This document shows, piece after piece, positions 33,648-40,651 of a stretch of DNA of 44,774 nt. The first letter of the stretch is position 1, and each line of letters starts with the position of its first letter. Both the position numbers and the translations under genes were made by a program. The notes beneath the pieces are model-generated. The model ran no database searches. It worked only from the letters and a program-made list of their open reading frames with translations, and was not told the DNA's origin. The stretch spans positions 1-44,774 of the forward strand of contig JASJDI010000019.1 of the NCBI GenBank assembly GCA_030065155.1, written 5' to 3'. The stretch is from Xenococcaceae cyanobacterium MO_188.B29. Its GTDB lineage: Bacteria; Cyanobacteriota; Cyanobacteriia; Cyanobacteriales; Xenococcaceae.

Positions 33648-36600
33648 GATCTAATCGGTAAAGCGTTATTAGCACTAGTAGCTACTTGCAAAATAAATTG
33701 GCTGACAACGGCTAAATTTTGAGTTTGTTCGACAACTTGAGTAATTTTTCCCCTGAGAGTTTGCATTTTAGCATTGATAGCAGTATTGAGTTGAATTAAA
33801 TTTTGAGTTCCTGTTTTTGCCTTTATTGTCACAGAAGTATTCTCAGCATTAAAGTTTAATACATCAATAATTTCTTGTGCTATCACAGAGATTTCCGCAA
33901 TGAGAGTTTTAACTTGTTTTGTTTGTATACTTAACTGATAAGTTAAGGGTTTTACTCTTTTGGCGATCGAGACAAAAGAACTTTGATTGTTTCGTTCTAA
34001 TTCCTCTAATTGAAGGGAAGGATTTTTGATTTGCTGCTCGATTTGCTGTATAAGTTTATCAATTAAGTTGCCTATTTGAGAGAGTCTCTTAGCCGAAGAA
34101 TTTATTTGTTCGATCTCTTGAGCGGATTGGGTAATCTTGTTGGCAATGTTAATCAGGTTATCCTTAAAAGAAGTACTATTAATTTTTGCTTGGACTTCAT
34201 CCTGCTTCACTTCCAGGTTGGCTGAAGAAGATAAGCTTGATTCTATGGTTTCAAGTGTGGGAGCCAATTCAGTGATTTTTTGCATCTGCACCAGAAATTG
34301 AGCAATCATATCTGACTGTTGATTAATTTTGAGCAAGAGGGTTTCACACCCCTTTTTACTCTCTAGTAACAGTCCAGACATTTCTCTTTTGGGGGCTGGT
34401 GTCTTGGTTGTTGGATCGTGCTTCTGAGCAGATTTTTCCTTAGAATCACGATCTTGAACTACTTCTTTTAACTTAGAATTTTGAGAGGATTGAGAAGGTA
34501 ATTTATGAGCTTCTAATTGTTTGAGGAGTTTAGCATTATCTAAAGCAAACCCTACTTGAGTAGCAATTTGGGTTAACCAAAGAATTTCCTGCTGCTGCCA
34601 ACTACGGGGATGAGCGCACTGATGAGCCACAAGTAAGCCAAATAAATTACCTTCATGGATTACGGGTGTAACTAAATTGGCTTTGACTTCTAACTTTTCT
34701 AATTGTTCTAGATAGCAAGCCATCATATCTGCTTCATAAACATTGTCGAGCGCTTTTACTCTACCGTTTTGATACTTTTCTATGTATCTAGCTTCAAAGC
34801 AAGGATCTTCAATAGTAAGACCTAAAGCTCTGGTAAAACCAGGAGCTACTGATTCAGCTATGACTACTCCATGGTTTTCCCGATCTAAACTATAGATGAC
34901 TACGCGATCGCAACTTAAAACTCTCCGTACTTCTTCGACACCCACATCCAGAATATCTTTTTGCTGAAGAGAGCGACGAATATTGTTCATCACATTGATA
35001 AACAATTCCATCCACTTAGTTTCTAATTCTGCTTTTTGTTTAAGTTGAGAAGATTCAGCTAATAGTTTGGCATTATCCAAGGCAAAACCTACTTGGGTAG
35101 CAATCTGTGCTAGCCAACGAATTTCGTGCTGCTGCCAATTGCGGGGTTTAGCACACTGATGAGCTACTAGCAAACCAAAGATCTTACCTTCATTAATTAT
35201 GGGTGTGACTAAATTGGCTTTAACTTCTAATTGTTCTAGTTGCTCTAGATAGCAAGCAGTTATTCCTGCTTCATAAATATTATCAAGAGCGCGAACTCTA
35301 CCACTTTGATACTGTTCTATATATCTAGCTTCAAAGCAGGGATCTTCGATCGTAATGCCCAAAGCTTTTGGAAAACCTGGAGCGATCGACTCTGCTATAA
35401 CTACTCCATGGTTTTCTTGATTTAAACTATAAATGAGTACACGATCGCAATCTAAAACTCGACGTACTTCTTTGACACTAATATCGAGAATATCTTGCTG
35501 CTGAAGAGATTGACGAATATGTTGAACTGCATCGGTAAAAAATTGTGTCCATTGGTTTTCTATTGCTTGTTGTCGATCGAGTTGAGAAGATTCAGCTAAT
35601 AGTTTGGTACTGAGTTGGGCATTGTCTAGAGCCAAACCTACTTGAGTGGCAACTTGAGTTACCCACAGGATTTCCTGCTGTTGCCAACTGCGGGGATTAG
35701 CACACTGATGAGCTACTAGTAATCCAAATAACTGATTGTCATGAATTATGGGCGTGACTAAATTGGCTTTAACTTCTAACTTTTCTAGTTGCTCTAGATA
35801 GCAAGCCATCATGTCTGCTTCATAAACATTGTCGAGCGCTTTTACTCTACCGTTTTGATACTGTTCTAGGTATCTAGCTTCAAAGCAGGGATCTTCAATA
35901 GTCAGACCTAAAGCTCTGGTAAAACCAGGAGCTACTGATTCAGCTATGACTACTCCATAGTTATCTTCATTCAAACTGTAGACTACTACGCGATCGCAAT
36001 TTAAAACTCGATGTACTTCTTCTACACCCACATCAAGAATATCTTGTTCGTTGACAGATTGACGCATATGCCTCACTACATCAGTCAGACACTGAGTCCA
36101 ATGAACTTCTGTTTCTGCTTGTTCTTTAAGCAGCTTAGATTCAGCCAATAGTTTGGTATTGTCTAAGACAAAACTCACCCTTTGAGCCAATCTAGTTAAC
36201 AATTCCACTTCATTGGGTTGCCAGGCACGAGATTGAGAACATTGATGGGCTGCTAATAAACCGAATAATCTTTCTTGATGAATAATGGGCGCGACTAGAT
36301 TCGCTTTGATATCTAATTTTTTTAGTTGTTCGACATAACAAGGTTCTAGGTTAACGTCGTCAATATTGTCTACGATCTTGACCCTACCATCCAGGTATTT
36401 TTCCTTGTAGTCAGCTTCAAAGCAAGAGTCTTTCATAGTCAGACCAATAGCTTTAATCCAGCCTGGGACTAATGCTTCAGCAATTACTTCAGCACAATTA
36501 TTGTGGTTAAATCGATAAATAACTACTCGATCGCATTCTAATAATCTTTGGGCTTCCTCTACTGTTGCGCTCATAATACTTTCTCGATCGAAAGATTGGT

Positions 36601-37207
36601 TGAGATAATCTAAGAATTGGGATAGGGACTTTTGAGGGTTGATTTGCTTCGGTTCTGCTTTGGGTTTGACAATGACAGTATTGCGTTTCATCATTGAGCG
36701 AAAAGTACGATTAGCAACAAAAGCAGTGAAGATACCAGCCATTAAAGCTGTTGTTCCAGTTCCAATTAATAGATTTGCTAATAGCTGTCTCTGTTTGGCT
36801 AATTCTATCTGACTAATACCAGTGTTATCTGTTCTTCTTGCCAAAACCGCTTGTCGATTAATTGCTTTATTACCAAAATAATAGGTTGCTGTTCCTAAAA
36901 TTAGAATTGGTAACATTACTACCGCACTTGTCAAGATGGTAACTATCTTGATCTTTAACTGCTTTTGGGACAGCTTGCGAATTAAGTTATGTTCTGAGTC
37001 TGTTTCTAAATCGGTATTACTTCCGTTTAATACGTCTTCTTCTACTGTTGTTAGGTTTAACAATGAATCCGTTGATTTTTCCTCTGGAGGCTTAAATTGC
37101 TTAGAAATATTAGTTAAAGCTTGCTTTATATTGGTTTTATTACTATTAAACTCAGATTTCATTTTATATTGCTCGCTATTGGACTCAGGAATAAAATTTT
37201 GATTCAT
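33644..37207 (-). CDS. Membrane-anchored four-GAF (cyanobacteriochrome-like) protein with coiled-coil tail
   Basis: 1187 residues. A cytosolic N-terminus of ~85 residues precedes two membrane helices (about 87-109 and 143-165) separated by only ~33 outside residues, too small for a normal periplasmic sensor domain. Four GAF modules follow (CDR near 224, 403, 588, 766). All have DPCF or DSCF and a second Cys (CYVEQ or CYLEQ) with Tyr where His is usual. GAF2 and GAF4 are almost identical through EDPCFEARY…EADMMACYLEQLEKLEVK, pointing to recent duplication or gene conversion. The last ~280 residues are a Gln/Ser-rich coiled coil similar in style to an MCP tail but without a conserved signalling tip. 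It is homologous to the 28791-32417 protein and likely acts with it and the PstS-like protein. Confidence 0.9.
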   Translation of the reverse strand: MNQNFIPESNSEQYKMKSEFNSNKTNIKQALTNISKQFKPPEEKSTDSLLNLTTVEEDVLNGSNTDLETDSEHNLIRKLSQKQLKIKIVTILTSAVVMLPILILGTATYYFGNKAINRQAVLARRTDNTGISQIELAKQRQLLANLLIGTGTTALMAGIFTAFVANRTFRSMMKRNTVIVKPKAEPKQINPQKSLSQFLDYLNQSFDRESIMSATVEEAQRLLECDRVVIYRFNHNNCAEVIAEALVPGWIKAIGLTMKDSCFEADYKEKYLDGRVKIVDNIDDVNLEPCYVEQLKKLDIKANLVAPIIHQERLFGLLAAHQCSQSRAWQPNEVELLTRLAQRVSFVLDNTKLLAESKLLKEQAETEVHWTQCLTDVVRHMRQSVNEQDILDVGVEEVHRVLNCDRVVVYSLNEDNYGVVIAESVAPGFTRALGLTIEDPCFEARYLEQYQNGRVKALDNVYEADMMACYLEQLEKLEVKANLVTPIIHDNQLFGLLVAHQCANPRSWQQQEILWVTQVATQVGLALDNAQLSTKLLAESSQLDRQQAIENQWTQFFTDAVQHIRQSLQQQDILDISVKEVRRVLDCDRVLIYSLNQENHGVVIAESIAPGFPKALGITIEDPCFEARYIEQYQSGRVRALDNIYEAGITACYLEQLEQLEVKANLVTPIINEGKIFGLLVAHQCAKPRNWQQHEIRWLAQIATQVGFALDNAKLLAESSQLKQKAELETKWMELFINVMNNIRRSLQQKDILDVGVEEVRRVLSCDRVVIYSLDRENHGVVIAESVAPGFTRALGLTIEDPCFEARYIEKYQNGRVKALDNVYEADMMACYLEQLEKLEVKANLVTPVIHEGNLFGLLVAHQCAHPRSWQQQEILWLTQIATQVGFALDNAKLLKQLEAHKLPSQSSQNSKLKEVVQDRDSKEKSAQKHDPTTKTPAPKREMSGLLLESKKGCETLLLKINQQSDMIAQFLVQMQKITELAPTLETIESSLSSSANLEVKQDEVQAKINSTSFKDNLINIANKITQSAQEIEQINSSAKRLSQIGNLIDKLIQQIEQQIKNPSLQLEELERNNQSSFVSIAKRVKPLTYQLSIQTKQVKTLIAEISVIAQEIIDVLNFNAENTSVTIKAKTGTQNLIQLNTAINAKMQTLRGKITQVVEQTQNLAVVSQFILQVATSANNALPIRS

Positions 37208-37249
37208 TAGAATAAGTTTTTATTTAAAAAAAGATAACTATATTAGATT

Positions 37250-37272
37250 TCTTGCATAAGTCCTAAAGTGAT
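37250..37272. repeat. Left copy of direct repeat flanking the GC-rich island
   Basis: TTCTTGCATAAGTCCTAA followed by a looser match; the same start (TTCTTGCATAAATCCTAA) occurs at about 38026-38043. It may mark the ends of an inserted segment. Confidence 0.4.
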
Positions 37273-37339
37273 TGGTTGAAGAAGAGTAGGGAGTATAGGA
37301 AGTGTGAGAAGTATGGGAAGAAATTTATTCCTCTCTTGG

Positions 37340-37700
37340 TGCGCGTTCGTGATAGCGAGGAAACCTCGCCTCTCTTGGCAGCATTCCCAAGCCAGTCCGT
37401 TGGGCGGGTTCCCCTCGGTGCGCGTTCCTTTGCGCCCTCAGGTGGCGCAGGGTCGCACCTCTTGCGCCGACGCGGGGTCGCACCGCTTGAAGGAACTGGC
37501 GTTTGCGTCTTGCGGAGGGGCTGTCTTTGGAGGTCTCCTCCAAAGTTTATACGCCCCGTCCGACGAGGAGAAGCAGTGCGGTCTTGGGGAGCCAGTCCTG
37601 AAGACGGTTTTCCCGTCGCAGGGAACTGGCGTTGGTTTCCCCCATAAGCAACTGCTAAACCCGAAGGGGGTCTGCCCGCAGGGTCGCACCGCTTCTCCTC
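37340..37700. repeat. GC-rich island of palindromic repeat elements
   Basis: About 360-430 bp with far higher G+C than its surroundings. It contains several hairpins: GCGAGG-AAA-CCTCGC (37355-37369), GCGCC-CTCAGGT-GGCGC (within 37420-37456) and TTTGGAGG-TC-TCCTCCAAA (near 37530-37550). Sub-repeats recur: GGGTCGCACC three times and GGAACTGGCGTT twice. Frames of up to 170 codons are open on both strands, but their composition is Arg/Pro/Gly-rich and unlike any family, so I take none as a gene. The island lies upstream of the four-GAF gene and the receiver-reductase gene, both reading away from it. Confidence 0.8.
37420..37456. repeat. 37-bp hairpin element, second full copy with a different stem
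   Basis: It has the same 11-nt left end GCGCGTTCCTT and 10-nt right end GCAGGGTCGC as the copy at 8232-8268, and the same total length. The stem is GCGCC/GGCGC instead of GCGGAGG/CCTCCGC. Confidence 0.8.
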
Positions 37701-38165
37701 CTTGTCTCCCGTATCTTCCTTGTCTCTCTTATCCACCTCTGTTGGTCGGCTTGCTTGGTTGTGAGTAACCCTCACGCCCGTTCCGACTGCTTGTCTTACC
37801 CAACCAGAAATTTATTTATACAAGAGGTTTATTTAGTTGTCTATCATTCTCTTTGAAGAGATAAACCAAGATTAACAACTAAATTAAGTATAAATATGTA
37901 AGTGTTTTTACTTAACTATCTAATTTTAACCTGAGTTATGAACAAGAAGTTCTCGTCGTTTTAAAAAAACAAAAATAATTGATTTATAGTGATTTTCTAA
38001 TCAGAGATGCATACTTCAATATACTTCTTGCATAAATCCTAATTAATCGGTTTAGGAAGACAAGAAAGACGAGAAATAAATTTGTTTGGTTGTTAACAGT
38101 TCTGTTACTAAAAAATAAAGGATAATTTACAATAGATAACTCGTAAGATAATAACGGATAAATTC

Positions 38166-39827
38166 ATGGCTAAACCGACTATCTTGACTGTAGATGACGA
38201 TCCAGATGTTTTACAGGCAGTAGCACGGGATTTACGGAGGCAATATGGCGATCGCTTTCGGATTACACGGGCAGATTCTGGTCAATCTGCTCTTGATGCC
38301 GTCCAAAAGCTCAAACTACGTGATGATACGGTTGCCCTTTTCCTCGTAGATCAACGAATGCCGAAGATGACAGGAGTAGACTTGCTAGAAGAAGCAGGAC
38401 AAGTATTTCCTTTAGCTAAAAGAGTTTTACTAACAGCTTATGCCGATACCGATGCAGCTATTCAGGCAATTAATAATGCTAGGTTAGATTATTATCTGCT
38501 CAAACCTTGGGATCCACCAGAAGAAAAACTCTATCCAGTCTTAAATGATTTACTTGATGACTGGCAAGCCTCTTTTCATCCCCCCTTCAAAGGTATTAGA
38601 GTTATTAGCGATCGTTGGTCACCCCATTCCCACCAAATTCGTGATTTCTTAGCCAGAAACCAAATTCCTTATCGTTGGTTGGATATTGAACAAGAAACAG
38701 AGGCAAAAGAATTAATTGATTTTGCCAACCTAGAAAATCCCCATTTTCCTCTAGTACTGCTTCCCGATGGTTCTCATTTGTCTAAACCATCTAACATTGA
38801 GCTAGCAGAGAAAATTGGTTTAAAAACTCAGGCAGAAAAACCTTTCTACGATCTAGTCATTGTTGGTGGAGGACCAGCAGGATTGGCAGCAGCAGTATAT
38901 GGAGCTTCCGAAGGATTAAAAACTGTAGCAGTAGAAAGAGAAGCTCCTGGGGGACAAGCGGGAACAAGTTCTCGGATTGAAAACTATCTCGGTTTTCCTG
39001 TCGGTTTGAGTGGAGGGGATCTAGCGAGACGGGCGGTAACTCAAGCTAAACGGTTTGGAGTGGAAATTCTCACTCCCCAAGAAGCTAAACAAGTTCGTCT
39101 TGATAAGAACTACCGCATTATCACCCTCAGCAATGGTACAGAAATTAGCTGTCATGCTCTAATTCTCGCTCTTGGTGTATCTTGGAGACGACTGCAAGTG
39201 CCAGGAATCGACCAGTTTACTGGAGCAGGAGTATATTATGGTGCTGCTCAAACCGAAGCTTTAGCTTGTAGCGGTGAAGATGTCTACGTAGTTGGAGGAG
39301 CAAATTCGGCAGGGCAAGCAGCTATGTATTTTTCTCGGTATGCTCGAACAGTTAATATGTTAGTGCGAGGAGATTCCTTAACTAAGAGTATGTCTCAGTA
39401 CCTCATCGATCAAATTGGAGCAACAGACAATATTCAGGTACAAACTCATACTAGTGTCATTGAAGCTAAAGGAACAACTAGTTTAGATACCCTTGTCTTG
39501 CAAAATTCTCTTACTGGCGAAACCAAAACAGTAGCTGCCAATTCTCTCTTTATTTTTATTGGTGCTGTTCCTCACACTGATTGGCTCGATGGTATTCTAG
39601 CCAGAGATGAGCGAGGCTTTCTCTTTACAGGTTCAGATTTACCCCGTAAAAACAATAAGCCTATAGGTTGGTCTTTAGAGCGCGATCCCTATCTCCTAGA
39701 AACTAATGTTCCAGGTATCTTTGCAGTGGGTGATGTCCGTCATGGTTCAGTTAAAAGAGTTGCCTCTGGTGTAGGGGAAGGCTCTATCTGTGTTCAGTTT
39801 ATCCATCGTTATCTTGCTCAAGTTTGA
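38166..39827 (+). CDS. Response-regulator receiver fused to a glutaredoxin-like module and a thioredoxin-reductase-like flavoprotein
   Basis: 553 residues. Residues 1-130 form a receiver domain: acidic pocket D10-D12, phospho-acceptor D62 (FLVDQRMPKMTG), T90 and K113. Residues about 143-225 resemble a glutaredoxin fold (RVISDRWSPHSHQIRDFLAR…IPYRWLDIE…FPLVLLPDG), but the redox CPYC is S152-P-H-S155. Residues about 230-553 are a thioredoxin-reductase-type FAD/NAD(P)H domain: GGGPAGLAAAVYGA, GGANSAGQAAMYF and GDVRHGSVKRVASGVGEGS. The CxxC of true reductases is absent (YYGAAQTEA at its place). A phosphorylation-controlled NAD(P)H flavoprotein whose electrons go elsewhere is a reasonable inference. 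The next gene, 825 bp downstream on the same strand, is an Fe-S membrane protein and a possible partner. Confidence 0.92.
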   Translation: MAKPTILTVDDDPDVLQAVARDLRRQYGDRFRITRADSGQSALDAVQKLKLRDDTVALFLVDQRMPKMTGVDLLEEAGQVFPLAKRVLLTAYADTDAAIQAINNARLDYYLLKPWDPPEEKLYPVLNDLLDDWQASFHPPFKGIRVISDRWSPHSHQIRDFLARNQIPYRWLDIEQETEAKELIDFANLENPHFPLVLLPDGSHLSKPSNIELAEKIGLKTQAEKPFYDLVIVGGGPAGLAAAVYGASEGLKTVAVEREAPGGQAGTSSRIENYLGFPVGLSGGDLARRAVTQAKRFGVEILTPQEAKQVRLDKNYRIITLSNGTEISCHALILALGVSWRRLQVPGIDQFTGAGVYYGAAQTEALACSGEDVYVVGGANSAGQAAMYFSRYARTVNMLVRGDSLTKSMSQYLIDQIGATDNIQVQTHTSVIEAKGTTSLDTLVLQNSLTGETKTVAANSLFIFIGAVPHTDWLDGILARDERGFLFTGSDLPRKNNKPIGWSLERDPYLLETNVPGIFAVGDVRHGSVKRVASGVGEGSICVQFIHRYLAQV

Positions 39828-39860
39828 CATACTCTACGCCTCAATACTGTTCGGATGGAT

Positions 39861-39881
39861 ATGCTCTCTAGCCGAGAGCAT
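39861..39881. other. Hairpin ATGCTCTC-tagcc-GAGAGCAT
   Basis: An 8-bp stem 33 bp after the receiver-reductase stop. No T-tract follows, so it is a weak terminator candidate or a relic of a mobile-element end. Confidence 0.45.
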
Positions 39882-40021
39882 CCCTCGACCTCAAAGTATA
39901 CTGTTACTGATTCAGCTAAAACCTTTCTGACCCTTGTGAACGGGGGTTTCAAGCCCTGCCATGCACAGGCATTCCTTTAGTAGTTAGTTTTTAGTAGTTA
40001 GTTTCTTACGTGATTATGCTT

Positions 40022-40038
40022 GCGGAGGAAACCTCCGC
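40022..40038. repeat. Hairpin stem GCGGAGG-AAA-CCTCCGC, third site
   Basis: The 17-nt core is identical to the one inserted in the transposase pseudogene, but the outer flanks GCGCGTTCCTT and GCAGGGTCGC are missing. It may be a partial or diverged copy. Confidence 0.75.
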
Positions 40039-40651
40039 GCATCTCACGCGCTTTTAGTTTTATTTATCGATCAGACCTCAGACCCTACGGGTTCGCCACT
40101 TGCTTCACTTAGGCAAAGCCCAAGACCGCAGTGGCTCACCGATTAACCAAGAACTAAGAACTAATAACTAATAACTAAGAACTAATAACTAGAATCTCCG
40201 CCCCGCGTCGGCGAAGAGATTCAATCCTGACTTTCCCAACCGTTTAGTATCCTATCTAAACAGGATTTAGTATGAGTCTTCTATCTAGCAGATTAAGCGA
40301 GGCTTGAGTATCCGCATTATCAAGAATTAAGGGAAAATCTAAAAGTTTTATATTTATTTCAAGATGCCCAGAAACATTTAGAACATTGAGCATTGAACTC
40401 ATCACTTAAGTATTAACGTCAATTTATATACTCTTTGTTCTTGATTATCCTCAAGCAAAATTGTTCACTTACGTATATCTTCTAGGTAGAGGCAGAGCGA
40501 GCAAGAGTGACACTATCGTCAATCTAGATATTTTTAATGGGTGTCAATCAATTATGCTTAAAAACTTTATTTTATAAGGTTTTTGGTGTTTTTACCGTCC
40601 TTAATTAAGATTCCTAATTTTGCAAAAACTGATGCTAATTAGGTTGAATTT

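Larger units (their letters stand above)
39828..40651. other. 825-bp repeat-rich spacer
   Basis: It contains the hairpin at 39861 and a GTGAACGGGGGTTTCAAGCC…CATGCACAGGCATTCC stretch (about 39936-39977) that resembles the end region of IS200/IS605-type elements. It also contains GCGGAGG-AAA-CCTCCGC (40022-40038, the same stem as at 8244-8260), heptamers of CTAATAA/CTAAGAA (about 40147-40192) and a CATTGAGCATTGAA run near 40386. No protein gene was recognised. Confidence 0.6.

Noticed and set aside
37263-37775. Long overlapping open frames on both strands (up to 170 codons)
   Set aside because: They exist because the GC-rich repeats have few stop codons. Composition is Arg/Pro/Gly-rich, several frames compete, and none resembles a protein family.
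39936-39977. Possible complete IS200/IS605 element after the receiver-reductase gene
   Set aside because: Only a stretch resembling an element end is present. No TnpA or TnpB reading was found, so it is noted as spacer content only.
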